A stretch of 55,748 nucleotides of DNA, taken from positions 1 to 55,748 of the forward strand of contig CALIBP010000242.1 in assembly GCA_938048165.1 (NCBI GenBank), written 5' to 3'. The notes below the pieces were generated by a model, which searched no databases, had not been told where the DNA came from, and worked only from the letters and a program-made list of their open reading frames with translations. This stretch comes from an uncultured Alphaproteobacteria bacterium (lineage in GTDB: Bacteria > Pseudomonadota > Alphaproteobacteria > MPNO01 > UBA2964). Made by a program: the position numbers and the translations under genes. Each line of letters opens with the position of its first letter. The stretch's first letter is position 1. Shown piece by piece: positions 18,247-27,343 of the stretch.

Positions 18247-19908
18247 TTAGGCTGCCAAACCATCGGCCCCATCGCGGAAAAATACGACTTTGCCATCAAC
18301 AATTGTCATGTCGACCGGAATGTCTTTTATTTTGGTCGGATCGACGTCATGCGGGTTATTGGCGAGGACAGCGAAATCAGCGATCTTCCCGGTTTCTATC
18401 GAGCCTTTGATCTTTTCTTCAAAAGCATTATAGGCGGCGTTGATGGTGAACATTCGAATGGCCTCATCGACGGTAATAGCCTGATCAGCACCCACCGTTT
18501 TGCCGGTCCAGGTTTGGCGGCACACCGCCGTGCCGAGATCGCGAAGGGAATCCAGCGGCCAGTAGGCCGGGCCATCAGAGCCAGAAGTGATCTGGAGGCC
18601 GGCATCAAGCATGGTCTTGATGTTGAAGCTGTCCTCCAGCCGTTCGTCGCCAATACAGGCGAGCAGGGACTCCCATATATAATGCATGAACGGGATGTTC
18701 GGGACGGGCAGAATATTGTTACGTTTGATCAAGTCGAGGCGCTCGTCATTGACCAGCCAGTTGCCGAGATGCTCAACGCGATGCCGGTGATCTTCGCGCG
18801 GGTCTTCCTTGAGAATGCCATCCAGCGAACGCAACGCCATATCCATAGCCACATCGCCAATAGCATGGATGCAGATACGATGCCCGGCCTTGTGGTAGGC
18901 GGCGACGGTTTCATCCAACTCGTCCTGTTCAATGCGGATCAGCCCTTCATGACAGGGGTCATCGACATAGGGTTCATAGAACTTGGCGACGTGACCGGTG
19001 ATGCCGCCATCAATTGACATTTTCACACCGCCGATGCGGAGCCAGTCATCACCAAAGCCGGTTTTGATACCGAGGTTGAGCAGGCTTTCTTTCTGGATCG
19101 CGGCTTCTATAACCCGAATGAGCAGGCTTACCCGGATAGGTAATTCACCCGCCTGGGCGAGTTCCTGATAGGCACGGATCGATTCGTGATTGGTGACGAT
19201 GTCGTGGATGTTGGTGATGCCACGGGACAGGCAGCGCTCAGAAGCAAACAACACGCCTTGCTTCATTTGGTCGTAGCTATAGTCTGGCGTCACAGCCCGC
19301 ACCAGATATTGCGCCCGTTCGACCAGCTTGCCGGTTAGCTCGCCGCTTTCATCAACTTCGATGGCACCTCCCGCCGGGGCATCAGTGCTTTTATTCACGC
19401 CGGCGAGTTCGAGGGCCTTTGAGTTTGCGATGGTGATATGGGCCCCGAAATTTATTGAGACCGGATTGTTTGGCGAGGCGGCATCGAGTTCCTGACGGTT
19501 TGGAAAGCGACCTTCCGGCATCCGGAAATCCTGCATCGGGCTGCCATGGGCAATGACCCATGTTCCGGGGGCTTGCGATTTAGCCTGCTCGGAAATCTTT
19601 TCGACGATCTGCGGAATGGATCGAACATTGGAATAGAAGTCGCGGCAATCGAGACGATGCATCATTGAGGCACCACCATCGGCAAAATGTACATGCGGAT
19701 CGGTCAGGCCCGGCAAAACGCAGCGGCCCTTTAGATCGATCACCTGTGTCCGGCCATCGCCCAGCGCCTCGATGTCGCTGGCAGAACCGACTGCACCGAT
19801 ACGGCCATTCCACACCGCGACGGCTTCTGACCGACTGTTATTTTGATCGGCCGTCAGCACTGTGCCGTTTGTTAAAATCAGATCGGGGCTTAACGCAGCG
19901 ACGCTCAT
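18247..19908 (-). CDS. Amidohydrolase family protein (YtcJ/amidohydrolase_3 type)
   Basis: A 553-residue metal-dependent hydrolase of the amidohydrolase_3 group. The first metal motif is LPGLTDPHVHFADGG with His72 and His74; HAIGDVAMDMAL and the late SGSDGPAYWPLD carry the remaining ligands. Proteins of this type hydrolyse diverse C-N bonds in amides, ureas and cyclic imides, and the substrate cannot be read from sequence. It follows the aminotransferase gene by 26 bases and precedes the allantoate hydrolase gene by 107 bases, so a role with ureide or other N-rich compounds is plausible. No signal peptide is seen. Confidence 0.8.
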   Translation of the reverse strand: MSVAALSPDLILTNGTVLTADQNNSRSEAVAVWNGRIGAVGSASDIEALGDGRTQVIDLKGRCVLPGLTDPHVHFADGGASMMHRLDCRDFYSNVRSIPQIVEKISEQAKSQAPGTWVIAHGSPMQDFRMPEGRFPNRQELDAASPNNPVSINFGAHITIANSKALELAGVNKSTDAPAGGAIEVDESGELTGKLVERAQYLVRAVTPDYSYDQMKQGVLFASERCLSRGITNIHDIVTNHESIRAYQELAQAGELPIRVSLLIRVIEAAIQKESLLNLGIKTGFGDDWLRIGGVKMSIDGGITGHVAKFYEPYVDDPCHEGLIRIEQDELDETVAAYHKAGHRICIHAIGDVAMDMALRSLDGILKEDPREDHRHRVEHLGNWLVNDERLDLIKRNNILPVPNIPFMHYIWESLLACIGDERLEDSFNIKTMLDAGLQITSGSDGPAYWPLDSLRDLGTAVCRQTWTGKTVGADQAITVDEAIRMFTINAAYNAFEEKIKGSIETGKIADFAVLANNPHDVDPTKIKDIPVDMTIVDGKVVFFRDGADGLAA

Positions 19909-19934
19909 GATAGGTCTCCCCTTTATAGATTCGG

Positions 19935-21263
19935 TCAGTCAAGACCGTTGATAACGTTTCCGAGAGTTTCAATGAGGCGATCAATTTCGCCTTTTTCGAT
20001 AATGAGGGGGGGTGCCAGGGCAATCGTGTCACCGGTTTGGCGGAACAACAGCCCTTCTGCGAAGCAGCGTACAAAACAATCATAGCCGCGCGCTGCTGGC
20101 GCGCCGTCGCGCGGGGCTAACTCAATCCCCGCAACCAACCCGATATTGCGAATATCGATGACGTTCTTACAGTCCTTGAGCCCATGAACCGCATCTTCCC
20201 AATAAGGTGCCAGCTCGGCGGCGCGATCAAACAGGCGTTCGCTTTCGTATAATTCCAGTGAGGCCAACGCAGCAGCACAGGCCAAAGGGTGAGCGGAATA
20301 GGTGTAGCCATGGAACAGCTCGATCATGCCGGGCGGACCCTCCATGAGAGCGTCATAAATTGTCCCGGTGGTGCCAATGGCGGACATGGGGACAGCGCCG
20401 TTGGTCAAACCTTTGGCCATCGTCATCATGTCCGGCTGGACACCAAAGCGCTCGGCGCCAAACGAGGCCCCGGTGCGGCCAAAACCGGTTATGACTTCAT
20501 CAAAAATCAACAGGATGCCGTGTCGCGTACAGATGTCGCGCAGTCGATCAAGATAGCCAACAGGCGGCACCAGCACACCCGTCGAACCGGCCATAGGTTC
20601 GACAATCACCGCCGCAATGGTTGAGGCATCATGCAAGGCGACAAGTTTTTCAAGGTCGTCAGCGAGCTCGACCCCCCATGTCGGTTGGCCACGACTGAAA
20701 GCATTTTGCTCGAGGTTATGAGTGTGGGGCAGATGATCGACTCCCCCCAGCATATTGCCGAACTGTTTGCGGTTATTGACGATACCGCCGACGGCAGTAC
20801 CGCCAAACCCAACACCGTGATAACCCCGTTCGCGGCCAATGAAGCGGGTACGGGTGCCTTCGCCACGGGCCCGGTGATAGGCGAGCGCAATTTTCAGCGC
20901 CGTATCGACGGCTTCGGAACCTGAGTTGGCAAAGAATACGTGATCGAGAGCGCCTGGGAGCAGTGTCGTGAGACGGCTCGCGAGTTCAAAAGCGAGGGGA
21001 TGACCCATCTGGAAGGCGGTCGCGTAATCCATCTGACCGGCCTGCGCGCGAATGGCTTCGGTAATTGACTCCCGGCCATGACCGGCATTGACGCACCACA
21101 TGCCGGAAACACCATCAAGAACTTCCTGACCCTCATCGGTCGTGTAGTACATGCCTTTCGCGCCAACCAGCATGCGCGGTGTTTCCTTGAATTGCCGGTT
21201 CGCGGTGAACGGCATCCAATAGGATTGAAGATCATTGGTGGTTCTATACGTGGTGTCGGGCAT
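19935..21263 (-). CDS. Class III aminotransferase (omega-amino acid:pyruvate type)
   Basis: With the ATG at 21263, which has a GAGGGG ribosome site (an in-frame ATG at 21314 has none), the protein has 442 residues. Class III features are the NSGSEAV phosphate loop at 113-119, FDEVITGFGR at 254-263 and the Schiff-base lysine Lys284 in TMAKGLTNG. The closest type by eye is beta-alanine/omega-amino acid:pyruvate aminotransferase. In this operon it might work on beta-alanine-like products of pyrimidine or ureide breakdown, or recycle the glycine and glyoxylate used by PucG; this is speculation. A 25-bp palindrome lies 40 bases upstream of the start. Confidence 0.85.
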   Translation of the reverse strand: MPDTTYRTTNDLQSYWMPFTANRQFKETPRMLVGAKGMYYTTDEGQEVLDGVSGMWCVNAGHGRESITEAIRAQAGQMDYATAFQMGHPLAFELASRLTTLLPGALDHVFFANSGSEAVDTALKIALAYHRARGEGTRTRFIGRERGYHGVGFGGTAVGGIVNNRKQFGNMLGGVDHLPHTHNLEQNAFSRGQPTWGVELADDLEKLVALHDASTIAAVIVEPMAGSTGVLVPPVGYLDRLRDICTRHGILLIFDEVITGFGRTGASFGAERFGVQPDMMTMAKGLTNGAVPMSAIGTTGTIYDALMEGPPGMIELFHGYTYSAHPLACAAALASLELYESERLFDRAAELAPYWEDAVHGLKDCKNVIDIRNIGLVAGIELAPRDGAPAARGYDCFVRCFAEGLLFRQTGDTIALAPPLIIEKGEIDRLIETLGNVINGLD

Positions 21264-21303
21264 CGTGGGCCCCTCTATTGAAAATTTTAAATGCAGGCGG
21301 CAG

Positions 21304-21328
21304 GGTAAATACACCTAAAATATTTACC
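21304..21328. promoter_or_regulatory. 25-bp palindrome, candidate operator
   Basis: GGTAAATA and TATTTACC form perfect 8-bp inverted arms around a 9-base AT-rich centre, in the 222-base divergent gap between the aminotransferase gene (- strand) and the ABC ATPase gene (+ strand). Its place 40 bases from the aminotransferase start fits an operator or activator site for the - strand operon. No T tract follows, so it is not a terminator. Confidence 0.5.
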
Positions 21329-21485
21329 TGTTTTGGCATCGTGCCCGACCATTTTCCGGTCGACAAGGGCTCAATCGTCAATTCATTCTATGTTGGGGTG
21401 TGACAAAGCACGATGTTTGATGGAATAATCCCTAAAAATAGTCTGCATATAGTCAATGAGATAAGCCAGACAAACAGGGAACGGC

Positions 21486-22469
21486 ATGAGCGCATTATTA
21501 CAAATAAAAGAATTACAGACGTCTTTTTTTACCAGTGATGGCGAGGTGCGTGCAGTTGATGGTGTTACCTTTGACATTGAAGAAGGCAAGACCATGGGGC
21601 TAGTTGGCGAATCCGGCTGCGGAAAAAGCGTGACGGCCCTATCTGTAATGCAGCTTCTATCGAAAGGCGTCGGCGAGGTTGTTGGAGGCGAGGTCCTTTA
21701 CCGTGGAAAGAACCTCGCGGAATTTTCGGAAGCGGAAATGCGAGATATTCGCGGCAACGAAATCTCGATGATCTTTCAGGAGCCGATGACATCGCTCAAC
21801 CCGGTCTTCTCCATCGGTGATCAGATCGCCGAATCTGTCCGGCTCCATCAAGGTGCTAGCAAAAAGGAAGCGCGAGCCCGTGCGATCGAGATGCTCGAGC
21901 TTGTTAAAATCGCCGAACCTCAGAAACGCATAAATGATTTTCCGCATCAACTCAGTGGCGGTATGCGACAGCGCGTTATGATCGCGATGGCGCTGAGCTG
22001 CAATCCGAGTCTGTTGATGGCGGATGAGCCGACCACCGCGCTGGATGTAACCATCCAGGCGCAAATCCTGGAGCTGATCAAAGAGCTTCAGGAACAGCTC
22101 GGCATGTCGGTTCTTCTGATCACCCATGATCTCGGTGTCGTGGCGGAACAGGCTGATGAGGTTGCCGTTATGTATGCCGGCAAGATTGTCGAACGGGCAA
22201 AACCGGAAATCATTTTTGCGCGGCCAGCGCACCCCTACACGATCGGGCTGATGAATTCGGTGCCGGGGGTGATTGATAAATCAGCGAAGCGACTGGAAGC
22301 CATCCCTGGGATTGTGCCGAGTCCTTTGGACTGGCCATCGGGATGCCGGTTCCGGGACCGCTGTTCCCAAGCCGAAGAAAAATGTGGCGGATCGCAGCCG
22401 GATCTTATCGAAATTGAACCTGGCCATTGGGTGTCGTGCCTAAAGGTTCCGGTGTCCGCAGCAGCGTAA
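21486..22469 (+). CDS. Dipeptide/oligopeptide-type ABC transporter ATPase (DppD/OppD-like)
   Basis: A 327-residue ATPase with Walker A GESGCGKS at 41-48, signature LSGGMRQR starting at residue 156, Walker [13 protein letters not shown] and the C-terminal cysteine-bearing extension ([16 protein letters not shown]) characteristic of the OppD/DppD group. It pairs with the OppF-type ATPase directly downstream. The matching binding protein and permeases are about 7-12 kb downstream at 30103-35426, which is unusual because these five genes normally form one operon. Confidence 0.93.
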   Translation: MSALLQIKELQTSFFTSDGEVRAVDGVTFDIEEGKTMGLVGESGCGKSVTALSVMQLLSKGVGEVVGGEVLYRGKNLAEFSEAEMRDIRGNEISMIFQEPMTSLNPVFSIGDQIAESVRLHQGASKKEARARAIEMLELVKIAEPQKRINDFPHQLSGGMRQRVMIAMALSCNPSLLMADEPTTALDVTIQAQILELIKELQEQLGMSVLLITHDLGVVAEQADEVAVMYAGKIVERAKPEIIFARPAHPYTIGLMNSVPGVIDKSAKRLEAIPGIVPSPLDWPSGCRFRDRCSQAEEKCGGSQPDLIEIEPGHWVSCLKVPVSAAA

Positions 22470-22480
22470 GGAATATAAAA

Positions 22481-23464
22481 ATGGCGCTTCTGGAAATTAA
22501 AAATCTCGTAAAACACTTCCCGATATCGGGCGGGTTCTTTGGTCGAAAAACCGGTGATGTTAAAGCCGTTGATGGTGTGTCGCTGACGGTTGAGAATGGC
22601 GAGACGTTAGGGCTGGTCGGTGAATCGGGTTGTGGAAAGTCAACACTGGGCCGCTGCTTGTTGCGACTCATTGAGCCGACCTCGGGCGATATTATTTTTG
22701 AGAACAAGAATATCACCGAGATGAATTTCGACGCTATGCGGGAAATGCGCCGCAAGATGCAGATCATTTTTCAGGACCCTTATGCATCACTCAACCCTCG
22801 CATGCGGGTCGGAGAAATCATTGGCGAGGGTCTGCAAATTCACGGCATTGCCGATGGGGCGGAGCTTAAAGACCGGGTGATGGCCCTACTTGCGAAGGTA
22901 GGTCTTCGCGAGGAACAGTATGGTCGGTATCCACATGAATTTTCCGGTGGCCAGCGTCAGCGCATTGGTGTGGCGCGGGCGCTCGCCCTCAATGCCAAGT
23001 TTATTGTCGCTGATGAGGCGGTATCGGCTCTTGATGTCTCGATCCAGGCACAGATATTGAACCTGCTGCAGGATTTGCAGGAGGAGTACGATCTTACCTA
23101 CTTCTTTATCTCCCATGATTTACGGGTTGTTGAGCATGTCAGTGACCGGGTCGCCGTGATGTATCTCGGCAAAATTGTCGAGATTGCGCCGGCCGATCAA
23201 ATCTATACCGATGGCCAGCATCCTTATACCCGAGCGTTGCTGTCTGCGGCGCCGGTGCCCGACCCGACCCGCAAGGCGGAACGGATTGTCTTGCAGGGCG
23301 ATGTGCCCAGTCCAATTAATCCACCCTCCGGATGCAGCTTTCACCCACGTTGTCCGTTTGCCCAGAAAATCTGTTCAGAGGAAGAGCCGCCCCTAGTATT
23401 GGATGGCAACCATGGCGCTGCCTGTCATGTCTTTGGACCGGGTGCCACTGTGAAGCCAAACTAG
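22481..23464 (+). CDS. Dipeptide/oligopeptide-type ABC transporter ATPase (DppF/OppF-like)
   Basis: A 327-residue partner ATPase. Walker A GESGCGKS is at 47-54, followed by the Q loop [14 protein letters not shown], the signature [15 protein letters not shown] and Walker [14 protein letters not shown]. The C terminus has the family's Cys-rich tail ([15 protein letters not shown]) that can hold a metal cluster. The ATG at 22481 begins the conserved [14 protein letters not shown] sequence, 11 bases after the DppD-like stop. It should form a heterodimeric motor with the preceding ATPase. Confidence 0.93.
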   Translation: MALLEIKNLVKHFPISGGFFGRKTGDVKAVDGVSLTVENGETLGLVGESGCGKSTLGRCLLRLIEPTSGDIIFENKNITEMNFDAMREMRRKMQIIFQDPYASLNPRMRVGEIIGEGLQIHGIADGAELKDRVMALLAKVGLREEQYGRYPHEFSGGQRQRIGVARALALNAKFIVADEAVSALDVSIQAQILNLLQDLQEEYDLTYFFISHDLRVVEHVSDRVAVMYLGKIVEIAPADQIYTDGQHPYTRALLSAAPVPDPTRKAERIVLQGDVPSPINPPSGCSFHPRCPFAQKICSEEEPPLVLDGNHGAACHVFGPGATVKPN

Positions 23465-23502
23465 CTATAGTTGGGGCATCAAAGAAATTAGGAGAGTTTG
23501 AA

Positions 23503-23904
23503 ATGGCTAAGTTGCGTCATATCGCCATCAGCGCGAAGGACCTTGAAACCACCGCACAGTTCTATGAGAAGGCCTTTGGCATGGAGCGGGTCCGGCAATC
23601 CAAGGTGGCGATCATGCTATCTGATGGCGTTGTATCGCTCGCGATCCTGCATTTGCGGTCAAATGACAATGCGCCTGATGAACGCGGTCCTGATTATATT
23701 GGGCTGCATCATATGGGTTTCCTGGTCGATGATGTACCGGCGGCCAGTGCCCAGGTTGAGGAAGCCGGGGGGACCTATCATGGTCAAATCCTAAATGTTG
23801 GTAAGGGCCCAGAGTCCGAACGTAAATATCGTGATCCGAATGGCGTCGTTCTAGATGTGACGAGCCCGGAGCACGCCACCTCATCCTGGCGGGTGCCGGT
23901 CTAA
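23503..23904 (+). CDS. VOC (glyoxalase/extradiol dioxygenase fold) family protein
   Basis: A 133-residue single VOC-pair protein. It starts MAKLRHIAISAKDLETTAQF, with His6 as the probable first metal ligand, and has YIGLHHMGFLVDDV in the second half and YRDPNGVVLDVTSP near the end, where an Asp stands at the position where many relatives have the metal-binding Glu. AGGAG lies eight bases before the ATG. The substrate is not predictable; the position after the ABC ATPases, 38 bases away, suggests an enzyme of the same catabolic function. Confidence 0.85.
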   Translation: MAKLRHIAISAKDLETTAQFYEKAFGMERVRQSKVAIMLSDGVVSLAILHLRSNDNAPDERGPDYIGLHHMGFLVDDVPAASAQVEEAGGTYHGQILNVGKGPESERKYRDPNGVVLDVTSPEHATSSWRVPV

Positions 23905-24026
23905 GTCGCCGGTGGATACCCCTTAACAGGTTGAGAATTCACCGTTTCTTTGTTTGACAGGCGATTTCTCCTTTGTCATAGGAAGATTGTATTCTTTAAC
24001 GTTGTCGCTTGACCGGGGGGTCATAG

Positions 24027-24929
24027 ATGCGCAGGGGGAAGATCGCGGCGATCGCTGCACTCCTATCGTTAGGACAGGTCTCCGCAGGGGCTGCTGATTC
24101 GCGCCTGCCTGATGCCAGCCCCTCTGGTATTAAAGGCGTGGATAACCGCATCATCGCCGATAGCGCCAAAGCGCCCTGGAACGCTATCGGCCGCATTAAT
24201 ACCAGCAATGGTTTCTATTGTACCGGCGTGCTGATTGCACCTGATCGCGTTACAACCGCGGCCCATTGTTTATGGCGCGCGAAGACCCAGCGGTGGCTGC
24301 CGGTTTACGAAATCAGTTTTCTCGCGGGGTATAAGGCTGGCTCCTATGAAGAACGTGCTGCTATCGAGTCCTATTTCCTTCCCAATGGTTTGGTGAATCA
24401 GCAAACGCGTCGGCTTCGAAAGACCGGCGATTGGGCCATTTTGAAACTGCGCCAGCCAATGGGAAAGAAAATCAAACCAATCCCCTTGGCGGATTTCACC
24501 CGGGCCTATTGGACGAAAACCCGACGTAAAGGCGAAGGCCTGATTCAGGCCGGGTATAGTTATGATTTGAGTGAGTTCCTCACCTTGCATAATGGGTGCT
24601 CGATGACCCTGTTCTATCGTAACGATGCGCTGATGCATCACAATTGCGATGCAACACGGGGCGATTCAGGATCGCCCATTATGATCAAAAGGCGCGGCAA
24701 GTATCACCTCGTCGGGTTACATGTCGCCACCAGACGCTTCAGCAAGACGGCAACCAGCGGCGTTGCTGTTACCGGTCATGGTCTCATAAAAAGCCTCATG
24801 AGCATGGCACGGCGCGGCATTGAAGATCGCATTATTGCTGAGGATTTGCGTGGTTATCAGGCTGTGAAGCCAGCGCACCGTCCTCTTGAAGAACCGCTGG
24901 AATCCGTGCCGCAACTATCCGGACGTTAA
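24027..24929 (+). CDS. Secreted trypsin-like serine protease (S1 family)
   Basis: A 300-residue protein with a short signal peptide (MRRGKIAAIAALLSLGQVSAGA, probable cleavage near 22) and a complete chymotrypsin triad: His80 in TTAAHC, Asp135 in GDWAILKL and Ser214 in RGDSGSP. Cys65/Cys81 and Cys191/Cys207 are placed to form the two usual disulphides. It should be a periplasmic or secreted endopeptidase. No PDZ domain is present, so it is not DegP-like. It is not clearly part of the neighbouring catabolic genes; its stop overlaps the convergent Fe-S protein gene by 4 bases. Confidence 0.88.
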   Translation: MRRGKIAAIAALLSLGQVSAGAADSRLPDASPSGIKGVDNRIIADSAKAPWNAIGRINTSNGFYCTGVLIAPDRVTTAAHCLWRAKTQRWLPVYEISFLAGYKAGSYEERAAIESYFLPNGLVNQQTRRLRKTGDWAILKLRQPMGKKIKPIPLADFTRAYWTKTRRKGEGLIQAGYSYDLSEFLTLHNGCSMTLFYRNDALMHHNCDATRGDSGSPIMIKRRGKYHLVGLHVATRRFSKTATSGVAVTGHGLIKSLMSMARRGIEDRIIAEDLRGYQAVKPAHRPLEEPLESVPQLSGR

Positions 24930-25846
24930 AGCCGGTTCGGCGACCGGTAGCCATCCTCTTTCCGTTGTTTCATATAGGCTTTGTATTTTTGCCGCTTATC
25001 AGCGTCGCCATTTTCCTTGAATACATAAGGGCAGACATCGACACAGATGTGACAATAGGCTTCATGCAGACGTGAAAACGGGTAGCACTTCTCCATATCG
25101 ATGCGCCAGCGCTTGATACCTTCGGTGAGTATATGGTCAGTAGCGATGGCATCTCCCGGACAGTTGTTGCGACAGAGGTTGCAGTTTTCACAGTATGCCT
25201 GAACGCCAAACTCCAGCGGTGCATCAAGATCCAGCGGCAGGTCAGTCGTGACAAAACTTGGCCGAAAATTAGCGGCAATGTCGGGGTTGATCAGGCTGCC
25301 ATGGCGACCCAACTCGCCAATGCCGCAATGGTAGAGAGTCGGGATCGCCTGAATCTGGGTAATGCCATTGTGGTGCGCCCAGGCCGGGTAGCCCATCTCG
25401 CGAACATAGGCAGCAAGCTCGGTAGCGATGCGGGCGACCTCGACATATACGCGGAAAGTCTCTGCCTCGATGGCCAGCGATCCCTTCAGGACGTTGCCGT
25501 AATCCTCTTTCACCACGATACCGATGACATTCTTGTGCGGCATGTCGAAGTCGAGATCAACCATGATGGGGCGGATTTCAGCGCAGCCGACCAGGTCCGC
25601 ACCAAGCTCTTTTGCCTTGGCGATTATGTTTTGCGTGGCGGTGACGGGATTATCGAAGATTTGTCTCTCCGGGTTTACTGGACCATCGCGATGCTCGGCG
25701 AGCTCCATCCATCGGTCATGCGCCGCTGTGCGAACATCATCCTCCTTGTTCCATTGCGGAACATTATCCAGCCCAGCTTCTTCGAGAATTCTCTTCAAAA
25801 GCGGGTCGGCAAGACCCTGTTCGCGACGCCAGCTAATGCCGATCAT
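24926..25846 (-). CDS. Corrinoid/4Fe-4S protein of the QueG/reductive dehalogenase type
   Basis: A 306-residue protein with two [4Fe-4S] motifs in its C-terminal third: CENCNLCRNNCP, then a split motif with the Cys in MEKCYPF and CHICVDVCP. The stretch before them, GIGELGRHGSLINPDIAANFRPSFVTTDLPL, resembles the cobamide-binding core of reductive dehalogenases and epoxyqueuosine reductase. It lacks a Tat signal and the C-terminal reductase domain of NAD(P)H-dependent aerobic dehalogenases. The neighbour in the same operon is an amidase (9-base gap), so a catabolic reductase is as likely as a tRNA-modification enzyme. The exact reaction is unknown. Confidence 0.7.
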   Translation of the reverse strand: MIGISWRREQGLADPLLKRILEEAGLDNVPQWNKEDDVRTAAHDRWMELAEHRDGPVNPERQIFDNPVTATQNIIAKAKELGADLVGCAEIRPIMVDLDFDMPHKNVIGIVVKEDYGNVLKGSLAIEAETFRVYVEVARIATELAAYVREMGYPAWAHHNGITQIQAIPTLYHCGIGELGRHGSLINPDIAANFRPSFVTTDLPLDLDAPLEFGVQAYCENCNLCRNNCPGDAIATDHILTEGIKRWRIDMEKCYPFSRLHEAYCHICVDVCPYVFKENGDADKRQKYKAYMKQRKEDGYRSPNRL

Positions 25847-25855
25847 ATTTGACCC

Positions 25856-27244
25856 CTATCCTAATTCTTTTTCGCTAAGCCATTTGCCAATGTGGCCAAG
25901 CGTGAAGTCTTCATGCGGGTATCCCATGATCTGGATACCCATTGGCATGCCGCGATCCTCAAGCAGCGGCAGATTATAGCCAGGAGATCCCAAACAAGAT
26001 GTGACATCGCCATAAATTGGGTTGCCAATGCCTGTCGATGCCAATGGTGCGGGGCCCTGGGCCGATAGCAGGATAAAGGCATCGCCTTTGCCGCGAACGG
26101 TTTCGAAGCTAGTACGAAGGGCCTGCCGCATATCGAGGCAGCGCCGGTAATCTTCGATGGTCATCGTTTCACCATGCGCGATGCGGTCCAGCACGCCTTC
26201 TGAAATATACATCTCGCCCTTGTCGCGTTGGGTCTTGCCGGGCCACTGCATTTCCCAACAAAACATGTCCCGCAGGAAGTCGGGAATTGTTCGCAGCATT
26301 ATTTCAAAGGCTTCAATGTCAGCATCGTCTTTGCGTGAGACAATCTCGACTCCGTCATCTGCCAGCGATCCAAGATATGCCTCGAATTTTTCCTTGGTCT
26401 CATCTTCGGTGCCATCCCAGCCGAGGGAATCCAGTCGCACGAGGCGGGCAGGTTTCTTTGCTGCCCCTAACGCAGCGTCGCCATAGAGGCCCGGATGTCC
26501 CGGATCGCCACCGGCTGTCGAGGAAATATAGAACGCGGTATTCCAGACATCTTCAAGCGATCCACCCTGCACGCCGAGCACTGATTGAGACGGCGACATG
26601 GAATGGCCGCCCAATCTATTGAGTGCGCCAAAGGTTGGTTTGAGTGCAAAATTGCTACAATAGCCAGCGGGTCGCAAAATTGAGCCACGGACCTGACTGC
26701 CGCTGCCCGCTGGGACCATGCCCGCACCAATGGCCGCAGACGTGCCGCTCGAAGAGCCGCCTGGAGTACGCGTGATATCAAACGGGTTTCGGGTCGGGCC
26801 GGCATCAATCGAGCCGAACTCCGTTGTAACCGATTTGGCGAGGACTGCCGCGCCACCCTCGCGCATTGCACGGGCATGGGCGCAGTCCTTGTCGCCGCCA
26901 TAGCCACGCATCGCCGGACTGCCAAGTTCGGTCGGCATCCCCTTGACCTCATACAGGTCCTTCACAACAAACGGCATGCCATCGACCACCGAGAGCGGCT
27001 GGTTCTTTTTGTAACGGGTTGATGCTTTATCGGCGGCCTTGCGGGCGACTTCGATATCAATAGAGACGAAAGCGCGGACGGTTGGCTCGCGGGCATCGAT
27101 GGTTTCGAGGCAACGTTCCAGATAGGCCCGCGGTGTATTGCTGCCGTCAAGAAAGGACGGGATGGCATCGTGCCAGGTAATGACGCCCGATGCCTTGGGA
27201 TTGTATCTGCCGGTTGATGCACTTTGTGATGTATCTGCTACCAT
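25856..27244 (-). CDS. Amidase (amidase signature family)
   Basis: A 462-residue amidase with the Ser-cisSer-Lys triad: Lys95 in FVVKD, cis-Ser164 in PGGSSSGTSA and nucleophile Ser188, 24 residues later as usual. Around the nucleophile the sequence is SQVRGSILRPAG, where the family norm is DTGGSIR.PA, so Arg186 replaces a glycine of the oxyanion loop. It hydrolyses an amide of unknown identity; the family includes Asp/Glu-tRNA amidotransferase A, but the gene context (no gatB/gatC) argues against that. It is transcribed ahead of the Fe-S protein gene. Confidence 0.85.
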   Translation of the reverse strand: MVADTSQSASTGRYNPKASGVITWHDAIPSFLDGSNTPRAYLERCLETIDAREPTVRAFVSIDIEVARKAADKASTRYKKNQPLSVVDGMPFVVKDLYEVKGMPTELGSPAMRGYGGDKDCAHARAMREGGAAVLAKSVTTEFGSIDAGPTRNPFDITRTPGGSSSGTSAAIGAGMVPAGSGSQVRGSILRPAGYCSNFALKPTFGALNRLGGHSMSPSQSVLGVQGGSLEDVWNTAFYISSTAGGDPGHPGLYGDAALGAAKKPARLVRLDSLGWDGTEDETKEKFEAYLGSLADDGVEIVSRKDDADIEAFEIMLRTIPDFLRDMFCWEMQWPGKTQRDKGEMYISEGVLDRIAHGETMTIEDYRRCLDMRQALRTSFETVRGKGDAFILLSAQGPAPLASTGIGNPIYGDVTSCLGSPGYNLPLLEDRGMPMGIQIMGYPHEDFTLGHIGKWLSEKELG

Positions 27245-27343
27245 GACGCTGGCTCCAAATTATGATTGATTTAGAGAAACCCTACTTCTTTTCAGGTTTG
27301 AGTGGAACGGCGTGGCGGTATTGGAGAATGCAGGGAGAAAGAG

